Source of the DNA: Dyadobacter luteus
Lineage (GTDB): Bacteria > Bacteroidota > Bacteroidia > Cytophagales > Spirosomataceae
DNA: 64,000 nucleotides
Direction of reading: 5' to 3'
Assembly: GCF_003383615.1 (NCBI RefSeq)
Contig: NZ_QNUL01000002.1
Span: 310,001 to 374,000, forward strand
Each line of letters opens with the position of its first letter. Within the stretch, counting starts at the first letter, position 1. Below the pieces are notes generated by a model. It searched no databases. It worked only from the letters and a program-made list of their open reading frames with translations, and was not told the DNA's origin. A program made the position numbers and the translations under genes. Positions 1 through 8,218 of this stretch are shown in pieces.

Positions 1-819
1 AAATGTCTCGTCGCTTAATTCGAAATAGATACGACATCGGTCAAAGTCAGCAGAGGAGTTTATTTTTTTTCCATATTTATGAAAGATACCCAGCAATACT
101 TCCGGAAGGGGGGTATTGAAAAACACCAGACGCCCCGACTGCCATGAAATCTGTTCATGGGCATTCAGGTCATCAATCTGCGAAAGGTTCCTCGAAGCCT
201 TATCATATACAGCTTGTTGATTGGCTTTGAGAAAAACTGAGCTTTGCTGTTTGTCTTCCAGACCCACACCAACCTTGCCGCTGATCACCGTTACAGCGAC
301 CCGGTTCATCTGAGCATAAGCCTTTACATTGAAACGTGTGCCAAGAACCTGTGTTTTAATGCCATGGCTTTTGACGACGAATGGTTTGAGCTCATTTCTT
401 TTCACTTCAAAATATGCCTCCCCATCCAGCAAAATCTCCCGGGAAGCCCCTTGAAAGCCAGCAATATACCTGATAGTACTTCCGGTGTTAAGCCACACCT
501 TTGAGCTATCGGGCAGGTAGCTGAGCTGAGCCTGTCTTGAATTGTTCTGAAGTGTCTGAAAGCTTGATACAGGTGCCTTCCGCTGGAAAAATAAAGTAAT
601 TCCCGCAACGAGGATAATGCTTGCCGCAGCTGCTATGGGCAAGCGCCTGAGGGAAATAACGCGCCTTGTTTCTCTGGCTTGAATGCGGGCATTTAATTTT
701 TCATAAATCGATTCGTTCACTTCACTTTCGTTTGCCATGTAGGAAGTTTCTGCTTTGAACAGATCCTTCTCTGCCCTGCGAAAGTACCTTTCCAACAAAC
801 GATTATGCTTTGATCTCAC
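1..819 (-). CDS. FecR-family anti-sigma factor, C-terminal end cut by window edge
   Basis: The reverse strand reads as a FecR protein for 273 codons and runs off the left end of the window. A single membrane helix (AAAASIILVAGITLFF) is followed by the periplasmic FecR domain, with the family signatures WLNTGSTIRY, LDGEAYFEV and VLGTRFNVKAY. Such proteins sit in the inner membrane, bind an ECF sigma factor and pass on a signal from a TonB receptor. The start is uncertain. The first ATG is at 738, but the frame is open back to 842, and the residues before that ATG (LLERYFRRAEKDLF) look like a FecR N-terminus, so I chose the GTG at 819. The sigma gene lies just upstream, as expected. Family call is sure; start is not. 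Confidence 0.82.
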   Translation of the reverse strand, partial: MRSKHNRLLERYFRRAEKDLFKAETSYMANESEVNESIYEKLNARIQARETRRVISLRRLPIAAAASIILVAGITLFFQRKAPVSSFQTLQNNSRQAQLSYLPDSSKVWLNTGSTIRYIAGFQGASREILLDGEAYFEVKRNELKPFVVKSHGIKTQVLGTRFNVKAYAQMNRVAVTVISGKVGVGLEDKQQSSVFLKANQQAVYDKASRNLSQIDDLNAHEQISWQSGRLVFFNTPLPEVLLGIFHKYGKKINSSADFDRCRIYFELSDETF

Positions 820-1034
820 TTTGGTACAATGTGATATGAAGAATTAAATAATTTAAATGCCTTGTATGTAAGAGTTCAAAGCTGGCCTCAACCCCCAAAG
901 AGGTATGAATATTTTTTAATAAATTGTAGAGGACAGCTTCAAAGGATGAAATGATGTGTGTTTCGATAATCCGATTGGCTTGTCAGACGGCGCTAGAAGA
1001 GGTACCGAAATTGCCACCTATAGACCGAAAAGGT

Positions 1035-1598
1035 TCAAGCCTGTAGAAATGAGGTGATAATCATCACCACAAAATAATCGGAAAGCGAGCTTCGAAGCTT
1101 TTTTAAAGCGATGGTGATCTGATTTTCAACAGTTTTAGGCGATAACTCAAGATGCTGTGCAATCTGAGCGACAGGCATGGCGTGTTTGCGGCTCAGGACA
1201 AATATCTCTCTGCATTTTTCAGGCAACATGCTGATAGCCATAGAAGCTTGATGCGCCAGATCCTTTTCCAGGACATCAGAATCGCTTTCACCATGCCTGG
1301 TTGCCGCGAACAGATAGGAGCGGAGTGTTTGAATCTGGAGGCTTCCCCCTTTATCCCATAGTTGGAAAAACACATCCTGTACAATGTCTTCGCAAACAAT
1401 CCTGTCCCTGAACAGATTAAACGCCAGGTGATAGAGCGCCTTCCAATAGCGGCGATAAATCAGATCGAAGGCCGGCTTGCTACCCGCCTGCATCCATTGC
1501 ACCAGTATGTCGTCCGGAACAGAATCATTCAGAACGATTGCGTGATCAGGATGGATTGAAGATGCTGAAAGTGTTGTAGTGTCGGAGCTGGATTGCAT
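1035..1598 (-). CDS. ECF RNA polymerase sigma factor with an internal deletion
   Basis: This 187-residue protein is an ECF sigma-70 factor of the type paired with FecR. Region 2 is visible (AFDLIYRRYWKALYHLAF, then CEDIVQDVFFQLW) and region 4 is intact (LPEKCREIFVLSRKHAMPVAQIAQHLELSPKTVENQI in two parts, with a clear helix-turn-helix). The stretch between YLFAATR and SDVLEKDLA is only a few residues long. In the intact sigma factor at 38167 the equivalent gap to the LP of region 4 is about 25 residues longer. Regions 2.3-2.4, which melt and read the -10 element, are therefore mostly missing, and the frame is kept. It may be a dead or altered regulator. The FecR gene follows downstream. Confidence 0.85.
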   Translation of the reverse strand: MQSSSDTTTLSASSIHPDHAIVLNDSVPDDILVQWMQAGSKPAFDLIYRRYWKALYHLAFNLFRDRIVCEDIVQDVFFQLWDKGGSLQIQTLRSYLFAATRHGESDSDVLEKDLAHQASMAISMLPEKCREIFVLSRKHAMPVAQIAQHLELSPKTVENQITIALKKLRSSLSDYFVVMIITSFLQA

Positions 1599-2033
1599 GG
1601 ACTCGTCGCTTTCGAAATAATGAATAGTCTATCAATATTATAGACAAATTAAGGTGTTGCAATGGGTATTTCCAAAAGTATTCTTCAAAAAGGGAGTTAA
1701 TTGATAGACTTTCTTCACACTTTACCACAAGAATTGAAGAAGGTACGGGAGAGGTGGTTTATCGCTATGCAAGGTATTAAAAAGTAAATGTGATAATGTG
1801 GGTAGTTGCTTTGAAAGGGCCAGTCTTGAGTAAGCTTGACATTTACAAAGCTTAGCCGCTTTAGTCACAGACCCTGTAGATGTAGATCCTGGTGGCTTTA
1901 AAACGATCCCTTTGATGGGAATGCCAAATACTGACTATCCTACGTAGTCATTGGTCATAGTCAGATTTGGTAACCTCAATGAGGGGGCAAATAAGAAAAG
2001 AATATTTGAAATTTTGAGTTAGTGTTAAAGATC
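1599..2033. other. gene-free stretch ahead of an orphan terminator
   Basis: No reading frame here looks like a protein on either strand. The sigma-factor promoter should lie at its left end. The stretch ends in a strong forward-strand terminator that no visible gene explains. Confidence 0.5.
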
Positions 2034-2074
2034 AAACCAGACAAATGACGTAAGCTCATTCGTCTGGTTTTTTA
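2034..2074 (+). terminator. intrinsic terminator without an obvious gene
   Basis: A 13-bp stem (ACCAGACAAATGA against TCATTCGTCTGGT, one mismatch) with a 7-base loop is followed by TTTTTTAT. It points rightwards, but the only upstream gene is on the other strand, so its transcript is unknown. Confidence 0.7.
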
Positions 2075-2149
2075 TAAAATACATCCAGGCCATTCCAACT
2101 AAACAAACCATAAGTAAGTCACCATAAAGACACTAAATCTGATTGCTTT

Positions 2150-2845
2150 ATGAATATAAACTTATCAATTGCTGCATTTTTGTTTCTGGGAATCGCAACG
2201 CTTAGTTGCAAGTCAGGTCAGGATGAACCCCTGACTGTAGGACCAGAGCCTCAGCCGCGGGTTAACTATTTGGGCAGAGACAGTATCACGACAGGAGAGT
2301 ACCGGGGTCTTGTTATCAATAGTCCGGCAGATGAGGTCTATCAGGTGCTGGAAATGCACAGGTCTAATCAGGATGTTTCCTATATCAGTGCAGTGAATAA
2401 TTATTTTGGCAATGTCAGCGACCTGAAAAATAGCCTGCAAGATTTCGACTGGCTGGTGCTCGATGAAAATCCAGAAACTCCTACAGGTGTACAGGTCAGG
2501 CTGAACAGGGGTAAGGTGGAACGTATCCAGCTTAATCAGGGTACACCACTCAATCAGTGGCCACAAGGCATTGATTTACAGCTGGCAATAGCCACAGGCG
2601 ATTCATCGGACAAGCTATTCAATAAGCTGGTGTCGTTGAGTACTCAACTGGGCTATTCCAACAAATTTCAACGTATTGTGCTCGGATCAAAATATACATA
2701 TGCATTGTATGACCCTCAGAAAGCGCAACTACCCTGGACCTTTGTATTTGACACCCGCGATCATGGCATAAAAGAGCACGTCAGGGTTCATTTTGAGGAC
2801 AGAAAAGTAGCTTATATTATAGTGGACCGGTTTCAGCCGTATTAA
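2150..2845 (+). CDS. putative lipoprotein of unknown function
   Basis: The 231-residue product starts with a lipoprotein signal ending in the lipobox ATLSC, with the lipidated cysteine at residue 20. The mature protein is mixed alpha/beta with no transmembrane helix. A repeat-like arrangement of short motifs (VYQVLEMHRSN, DFDWLVLDEN, GVQVRLNRGKVERI) gives no family I recognise. It should be anchored in the outer or inner membrane facing the periplasm or surface. It appears to be transcribed alone. The downstream small membrane protein is 149 bp away behind an inverted repeat. The signal peptide makes the start convincing; the function is unknown. Confidence 0.8.
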   Translation: MNINLSIAAFLFLGIATLSCKSGQDEPLTVGPEPQPRVNYLGRDSITTGEYRGLVINSPADEVYQVLEMHRSNQDVSYISAVNNYFGNVSDLKNSLQDFDWLVLDENPETPTGVQVRLNRGKVERIQLNQGTPLNQWPQGIDLQLAIATGDSSDKLFNKLVSLSTQLGYSNKFQRIVLGSKYTYALYDPQKAQLPWTFVFDTRDHGIKEHVRVHFEDRKVAYIIVDRFQPY

Positions 2846-2920
2846 GCCCATACCGCAAGTGCTACTGCATGTGCGCTGCTCAATTCGCAGCAAAGCGTCA
2901 GTAAGTTATAGCTTTTCCAT

Positions 2921-2956
2921 ACCGGAGAATATTCTCAATCTTAAATAGTCTCCGGT
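2921..2956. repeat. inverted repeat between two small genes
   Basis: A perfect 8-bp pair, ACCGGAGA and TCTCCGGT, is separated by 20 bases. No T-run follows, so it may be a weak terminator for the upstream lipoprotein gene or an operator for the next gene, which begins 39 bp later. Confidence 0.4.
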
Positions 2957-2994
2957 GTAATTGTCCCATCTACTTATCAGTAAATCTGTATTTT

Positions 2995-3426
2995 ATGAAG
3001 TTCTCACAATTTGGAAAAACTATGCTGATCTCTTTGATTGTCTTTGCTATCATAGCATCAGCTATTTTGTCCGTGCTGGTCCCTGATATAGTCTGGATAA
3101 AATATGCGGCTGCGGCGGCTGTCCTTCTGGTCTTTTTGAACCTCTATAAATTGGATGTGACCACCACGGACGAATATGTTGTAATCTCATTAGGAATCGG
3201 ACTGATTCAGCGGAAAATATATTTGAGAGATATTCAGCTGGCCAGGTCAGTTAAAAACACATGGTGGGTTGGTTTAGGAATTCGTTATGGACTGGAGCAT
3301 ACACTATATAGTGTTTTTTGCCTTGATGCTGTAGAATTATCATTAAACGCAAACAAGGGAAAGGTACGTATCAATACTGACTCTGCTGTGGAATTAGCCA
3401 AACATATTAATCAGGAATTGACTTAA
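2995..3426 (+). CDS. small membrane protein with a PH-like C-terminal domain
   Basis: The 143-residue product has two hydrophobic helices near the N-terminus (about 9-29 and 34-50). A soluble domain of short beta strands follows (TTDEYVVISLGIGLIQRKIYL) and ends in a helix (AVELAKHINQEL). This layout is that of bacterial PH-domain proteins, which are two-helix anchors with a PH-like fold on one face of the membrane. The RKIYLRDI segment resembles the strand region of that fold. No role can be given from the neighbours. The family call is inferred from topology and pattern only. Confidence 0.72.
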   Translation: MKFSQFGKTMLISLIVFAIIASAILSVLVPDIVWIKYAAAAAVLLVFLNLYKLDVTTTDEYVVISLGIGLIQRKIYLRDIQLARSVKNTWWVGLGIRYGLEHTLYSVFCLDAVELSLNANKGKVRINTDSAVELAKHINQELT

Positions 3427-3640
3427 TATTTATTCTTGATAACTGAGCCAATATCCTAAAAGCTGAAGACACACTAGCTTTATCAGATGTATTTGTATCG
3501 TTTTTATTTCTCACTTTGGTTTACAACCAACGCTCTGAGTTTTTTTTACTGATGACATACCCAAAGTTGAGCCTAATTATCATATCTGGCAGATTTAGAA
3601 ATATTATTGGACATAGGAAACCATATTGAAGAGGCTTCAT

Positions 3641-4552
3641 TCAATTAAAGGAGCGCCTGAATTCTATTGGTGAGAGCCGGGTTTTTGCTTTAAATAACTT
3701 GCTGAACGATGGCGGATGCTCAAAACCCAGATCGTAGGCGATCTCACTGATTGTAAGGTCTGTCGTTGAAAGCTTTTGCTTTGCTTTCTCAATTAGTTTA
3801 TTGTGAATATGTTGCTGGGTATTTTGACCTGTAAGGACACGCAACAGATTACTAAGATATTTCGGTGACAAGTTTAACTGGTCAGCGACCTTTTGAACAG
3901 TTGGCAGTCCTTTTCCCAGCAGATCATCGCCGCTGAAATATTCAGTAAGCAGCACCTCAAGGCGCGCCAGAATTTGATGATTGCTTTTTTGACGTGTAAT
4001 GAATTGGCGTTGATAATACCTGTCGCAGTAGGTCAGCAGTAACTCCAGTTGGGCGACAATAGCTGGCTGACTGAATTTGTCGATGGTATGCTGGTACTCG
4101 TTCTTTATATTTTCTAAAAGTCTGATAATAGCGGCTTCTTCACGCTCAGACAGAAATAAAGCTTCATTTATAGCATAATCAAAGAAACCGTATTGTTTGA
4201 TGTCTTTTGCCAAATGGGTATGCCATAACAGATCTGGATGCACAAGCAGTAGCCAGCCTGAACGATCAGTCGTTTCTTTGGCATCGATCTGAAAGATCTG
4301 GCCAGGCGACATCAGAAAAAGAACGCCTTTGTCAAAATCACTTTGCTGCTGTCCGTACTTCATCTTACCCTTGAAATCCCTGTCAAGAAGGATAGCATAA
4401 AAATCGAATACAAAACTTACATGTTCCTGGCAGGGTGAGAGAATAGTGTTGTAGTCGATTACGCTGATCAGTGGGTGCTGCGGACCGGGTAATCCCATTA
4501 CCCGGTGATATTTGCTGATGGTGGTGATCCTGTGCGGCGTGTTACTTATCAT
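3641..4552 (-). CDS. AraC-family transcriptional regulator
   Basis: The product has 303 residues. The N-terminal 190 residues form the cupin-like sensing half seen in Bacteroidota AraC proteins (DKGVLFLMSPGQIFQID). Residues from about 205 onward are the double helix-turn-helix (VQKVADQLNLSPKYLSNLLR and ISEIAYDLGFEHPPSFSKLF), ending with the usual RLSPIEFRRS. Its start overlaps the end of the upstream hydrolase gene by 11 bp, so the two are translated from one message. It probably controls that operon in response to a small molecule the hydrolase handles. The ligand is unknown. Confidence 0.92.
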   Translation of the reverse strand: MISNTPHRITTISKYHRVMGLPGPQHPLISVIDYNTILSPCQEHVSFVFDFYAILLDRDFKGKMKYGQQQSDFDKGVLFLMSPGQIFQIDAKETTDRSGWLLLVHPDLLWHTHLAKDIKQYGFFDYAINEALFLSEREEAAIIRLLENIKNEYQHTIDKFSQPAIVAQLELLLTYCDRYYQRQFITRQKSNHQILARLEVLLTEYFSGDDLLGKGLPTVQKVADQLNLSPKYLSNLLRVLTGQNTQQHIHNKLIEKAKQKLSTTDLTISEIAYDLGFEHPPSFSKLFKAKTRLSPIEFRRSFN

Positions 4553-5297
4553 TGTCTTTTAAAGCTTCCTCTAATTTTCTGACCATATTCTCAGGCTGTT
4601 CCCGCATCGCGTAGTGCCCTCCCTCTAAGGTAAAGATTTTCCAGTTTCTTTCCTTCGCTCTGTCATAGCCCATTTTTTGATTGCCGGGTTTACCATTTTG
4701 AGTCATAGAAATGTAGACTGCCGGGATATTTTTTGCCAAGGGATTACTGATCTTCAAAGGCTCGGTAAATGTCTTGATAGGCTGTGGTACATCCCTTGGG
4801 TAAGCGGATGTGGAAGCTCCAAAAGGATATAACATCACACTATCTTTAATAGAAGAAACCATAAGCTGATCCCACAACTCGCCGGTCACATCTTTGGCGC
4901 TTTCTCCATCATTGGGAACCATCGCATCCAGATAGACCAATTGACTTAAGCGGTCTGGCACTACTTCTGCCACCCCGGAGATAACCATACCTCCAAAACT
5001 ATGGCCAACGAGTATAACGTTACGAAGGTTCTCAAATTTGATCACATTTACTATATCAGTAATATAAGTAGTCAAATTTACATTAGCGTTAGCAAGGTGC
5101 TCGCGTTCTCCGATACCGGTCAAAGTTGGCCGGTAGACGATCTGTCCCTGCGAGCTTAAAATTGAATCAACCTTTGCATAATCCCAACCTCCATCCCATG
5201 CTCCGGGAACAAATAAATAGGTTCTTGGTTGATTTTTTTGTCCAAACGAAGCGGTGCCGATCAAAAAGCTGATCGCAATAAAAATTGCTGTTTTCAT
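4542..5297 (-). CDS. secreted alpha/beta hydrolase
   Basis: This 251-residue protein carries a signal peptide (residues 1-20, ending TASFGQ), so it acts outside the cytoplasm. The oxyanion-region motif VPGAWDGGWDY follows at about residue 30. The nucleophile elbow GHSFGG puts the catalytic serine at residue 100, and the catalytic histidine is in EGGHYAMREQPE near residue 227. This is the EstC/salicylate-esterase-like branch of alpha/beta hydrolases, which cleave small esters; the substrate is not readable from sequence. It is the first gene of an operon with an AraC regulator, whose start lies inside its 3' end. A palindrome shared with hipBA sits just upstream. Confidence 0.9.
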   Translation of the reverse strand: MKTAIFIAISFLIGTASFGQKNQPRTYLFVPGAWDGGWDYAKVDSILSSQGQIVYRPTLTGIGEREHLANANVNLTTYITDIVNVIKFENLRNVILVGHSFGGMVISGVAEVVPDRLSQLVYLDAMVPNDGESAKDVTGELWDQLMVSSIKDSVMLYPFGASTSAYPRDVPQPIKTFTEPLKISNPLAKNIPAVYISMTQNGKPGNQKMGYDRAKERNWKIFTLEGGHYAMREQPENMVRKLEEALKDNDK

Positions 5298-5315
5298 TCC
5301 TTTTCTACATTAAAA

Positions 5316-5326
5316 TTGTAATACAA
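5316..5326. promoter_or_regulatory. 11-bp palindrome upstream of the hydrolase gene
   Basis: TTGTAATACAA is a perfect 5-1-5 palindrome placed 19-29 bp before the hydrolase start. Read on the gene's strand it overlaps a CAATTTTG box, one base away from the Bacteroidota TAnnTTTG promoter element. The same 11-mer overlaps the hipBA promoter at 5658-5668. Confidence 0.5.
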
Positions 5327-5522
5327 AATTGTGAAAGTGAATCAACACAGATTTAGTCAAATTACACCTTGTCATAGCCAAAATGCGTCAGAGTTAGTGT
5401 GGAGAACTCGGAGTCGTTGATCCCTGCAATTCGCTTTTATCTGACCGGGTCATTTCGGTCTCAAATGATCAGGATATGACATCCATTAACTGAATATTGC
5501 GCAAAATGGAAATAGGTAACGA

Positions 5523-5568
5523 GGTTGGCCATTTTACTACGAAATAGGGGGATGGCCATCCGTTTTTT
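5523..5568 (+). terminator. orphan intrinsic terminator
   Basis: GGTTGGCCAT pairs with ATGGCCATCC (one mismatch), followed by GTTTTTT. It lies on the forward strand between the leftward hydrolase gene and the rightward hipBA operon, with no forward gene before it. The 225 bp upstream (5298-5522) has no convincing reading frame, so a short non-coding transcript is possible. Confidence 0.55.
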
Positions 5569-5652
5569 CAATTAGGTTAGAAAACAGGGGTCAATACTTA
5601 TATTTTCAACTTTAATGCCATGTAAGTAAGGCATTCTTCGCTAATATTTAGC

Positions 5653-5676
5653 TATATTTGTAATACAATAGTATTA
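5653..5676 (+). promoter_or_regulatory. hipBA promoter with overlapping operator
   Basis: TATATTTG at 5653-5660 fits the Bacteroidota -7 element TAnnTTTG. It is overlapped by the palindrome TTGTAATACAA (5658-5668) and by the inverted repeat TAATAC-AATA-GTATTA (5661-5676). HipB proteins repress their own promoters by binding inverted repeats, so this is the natural operator. No clear -33 TTG was seen. Confidence 0.6.
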
Positions 5677-5708
5677 ATTATGAGGTTTTAAGGCCAATAT
5701 GTACTACA

Positions 5709-6014
5709 ATGATATCACTTATATCTCCATCCAAAGCGCTTCGTAAGCTTGCTGAAAATGTCCGTTCAAGGCGTTTGAACGCGGGGCTTACTCAGGAAGG
5801 TTTGGCAGAGCGTTCTGGCGTCGCCTTGCCAACGTTAAGAAAATTTGAGCAGAAAGGGGTCATCTCACTTGAGTCGTTCCTTCGTCTTCTTTTGGTAATT
5901 GGTGGCATTGAGGAAGTGATTGAGGCTATCAAGCCTGTAAAGTCAGCTTTCTCTTCCATTGATGAAGTGTTGAAAGAAGAGACTTCAATTCGTAAACGAG
6001 GCCGTCACAAATGA
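5709..6014 (+). CDS. hipB: HipB-like antitoxin, XRE-family DNA-binding protein
   Basis: This 101-residue protein is mostly one Cro/C1-type helix-turn-helix (GLTQEGLAERSGVALPTLRKFEQ, split here as GLTQEGLAER then SGVALPTLRKFEQ, about residues 26-48). A short basic tail ends in RKRGRHK. It would bind and neutralise the HipA kinase and repress the operon. Its stop overlaps the hipA start by 4 bp (ATGA), the usual coupling of the pair. A typical operator lies directly upstream. The start is the first ATG in this frame; a nearby ATG at 5699 is in another frame. Confidence 0.88.
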   Translation: MISLISPSKALRKLAENVRSRRLNAGLTQEGLAERSGVALPTLRKFEQKGVISLESFLRLLLVIGGIEEVIEAIKPVKSAFSSIDEVLKEETSIRKRGRHK

Positions 6015-7237
6015 AACGACTTATAAAAGAACTCAAAGTAAGATTGGATTTCGGCAGTGAAATTCTTTCGGTTGGGCGCTTGGCCATTCGCGATCATGCC
6101 ATTTATTTTGAATATGAGGCCTCATTCATTCAAAGAGGGCTGGAGATTTCTCCTTTACGATTACCTCTCAAAACAGGCGTTACCGCCTTTGAAACAAGAC
6201 CTTTCGAAGGATTGGCGGGTGTTTTTAGCGATAGCCTGCCCGATGGTTGGGGGCGTTTACTATTTGACCGCCTTTTGCGTTCTCAAAACATATTGCCGTC
6301 CGATATTACTCCACTCGATCGTTTGGCACATGTGGGATTTCACGGAATGGGGGCCTTAGTATATGAACCGGATTTTAGTCCGTCGGATATAGAAGATGGC
6401 TTAATTGATCTGGATCAACTGGCTCACAGGGCCGGTGAAGTTCTAACAGGAAGTTCAGAAGAGATTATTCAGGAGCTTCTGTCTTTAAATGGATCATCTG
6501 CCGGGGCACGACCCAAAGCACTTATAGGGGTTAATCCGACCCGTCAGAACATAGCTCATGGAGCGCAGCAACTCGCCCATGGATTTGAACCTTGGCTGGT
6601 CAAGTTCCCGAATTCCCAAGACGGTCTGGATTCTGGCGCTATTGAGTACGTATATGCTCTAATGGCAAAAGAGGCAGGTGTTACAATGTCAGAAACTCAT
6701 TTATTCACAGCTAGTAAAGGATGCGGATATTTTGCAGCAAAACGCTTTGATCGGGATGGTCCAAAAAGATATCACATGCATACGGTAAGCGGGTTATTAC
6801 ATAGTGACTTTCGGACACCATCATTAGATTATGAAGATTTACTGACGCTAACTGGTCAGCTTACGAAAGACATCAGAGAAGTTGAGAAAATGTATAGACT
6901 GGCTGTATTCAATGTTCTGGCCCATAACCGTGATGACCATGCCAAAAACTTTAGTTTTCTAATGGATGATAAAGGGGAATGGAAGTTATCACCAGCTTAT
7001 GATCTAACATTTTCTAATGGCCCCGGGGGAGAGCAAAGCACAATGGTAATGGGAGAGGGAAGAAACCCCGCAGAAAAGCAGCTTATAAAGCTAGGTATTG
7101 AAGGGGGGCTGTCCAAAGCTCTTGTAGATGAAAGTATTGAACAAACAAAAGCTGCATTGGGACAGTGGAAGTCCTTGGCAAGAGAATACGGTGTTGGTCA
7201 GGCAAATATAGATCTGATAAATAAAAGGCTGGCATAA
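6011..7237 (+). CDS. hipA: HipA-type serine/threonine kinase toxin
   Basis: The 408-residue product matches full-length HipA. The N-terminal couple domain covers about residues 1-110 (EGLAGVFSDSLPDGWGRLL). The regulatory serine region is SSAGARPKALIGV near residue 163. The kinase core is NVLAHNRDDHAKNFSFL, with catalytic aspartates at 308-309 and metal-binding Asn at 313, and the DFG-like SPAYDLTFS follows at about 331. In characterised systems HipA phosphorylates glutamyl-tRNA synthetase or another aminoacyl-tRNA synthetase and causes growth arrest; the target here is unknown. All key residues are present, so it looks active. A 7-bp inverted repeat (7232-7262) overlaps its stop codon. Confidence 0.92.
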   Translation: MKRLIKELKVRLDFGSEILSVGRLAIRDHAIYFEYEASFIQRGLEISPLRLPLKTGVTAFETRPFEGLAGVFSDSLPDGWGRLLFDRLLRSQNILPSDITPLDRLAHVGFHGMGALVYEPDFSPSDIEDGLIDLDQLAHRAGEVLTGSSEEIIQELLSLNGSSAGARPKALIGVNPTRQNIAHGAQQLAHGFEPWLVKFPNSQDGLDSGAIEYVYALMAKEAGVTMSETHLFTASKGCGYFAAKRFDRDGPKRYHMHTVSGLLHSDFRTPSLDYEDLLTLTGQLTKDIREVEKMYRLAVFNVLAHNRDDHAKNFSFLMDDKGEWKLSPAYDLTFSNGPGGEQSTMVMGEGRNPAEKQLIKLGIEGGLSKALVDESIEQTKAALGQWKSLAREYGVGQANIDLINKRLA

Positions 7238-8218
7238 AATGGATGGTATATCCACTTTATGCTGTTGCTAAATACGAAAGCGAGCAAGTAATCTTGGCGA
7301 GGCGTAAAAGGATGACACTATCTAGTATAAATATTTTTATGAAATAGGATGAAGATTGTTTCCTTAGAAATAGGAAAAAATATTTTTTAAAATTTTACAT
7401 TTTTTTGGGGGGCTATTTTTACTTGTAAATAGTTGCTTTTTTTAGCCAAATGGCTGTCCCTTATTTGTCTCATTTAATATATAAATAATTGATATTCAGT
7501 TTGTTTTATATCGGAAGGTCAAAGGTGATGCCGCTTTGAATTTGTCTGACATATTTTTATTTTTCTGTCAAATTTTCTGCCATGGTGATTGGTTAGGGCG
7601 GGTAAAGCTGCTATTGACATTTCAAGAGACCTTTTCCGCGAAGGTATGGTTTTTACGCTGTGCAGCGATAATTTTGGCGTTCAGCTAAACCATCTGCAGA
7701 CTACAGGTGGTCACAACCTGACAGTCTCTTTTATCTATAGGCAGCAAACTGGCGGTGAACCGGGGTAATGACAGCCCGCAGGCCAGCTCTATATTTCATA
7801 CTCTGAAAATAATCTATATCCAGTAAAAAATATTCTCTTTTTGTTTAAGCCGAGAGTATTTTGTCTGTAATAATTATTGTACAGAATTTATTACGTTTTA
7901 CTACAATATTAGATTGATGACTAAGGTCTGAAAATTAATAAATTGTATTTTTTGAATATTGTTTAGATACAGTATTTTAATTTTATTCTACTGTTTTATG
8001 AGCTGATGTGGTGTGCTGAAAAGGAGCATCATGTAGTTATAATTCGAAATATCCGTCTGATTTACTGTCTTTCACATTATATGTGTTTGGTGTAATTTTG
8101 GTTACATATTGACATTTGCCAGTTTGAATTTTGTACAGACTTGTCTTACAAATATTCATAATGTCAGATATGCCTTAGCAAAACTACGATCCTATTTCCA
8201 AACAAAACTTTATCTGGT
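7238..8218. other. long AT-rich region with a decayed gene fragment
   Basis: About 980 bp separate hipA from the next gene. Most is AT-rich with long T runs and no open frame. The only coding-like stretch is the fragment at 7588-7768. The promoter of the 946-residue protein should lie near its right end, but I could not pick a convincing box. Confidence 0.5.
7588..7768 (+). pseudogene. possible remnant of an outer-membrane beta-barrel gene
   Basis: An open frame of about 58 codons without an ATG start reads ISRDLFREGMVFTLCSDNF and then NLTVSFIYRQQ before its stop. The pattern, a DLF turn and a final aromatic beta strand, resembles the last strands of outer-membrane barrel or TonB-receptor proteins of Bacteroidota. 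An in-frame stop precedes it and nothing upstream continues it. The identification is weak. Confidence 0.35.
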
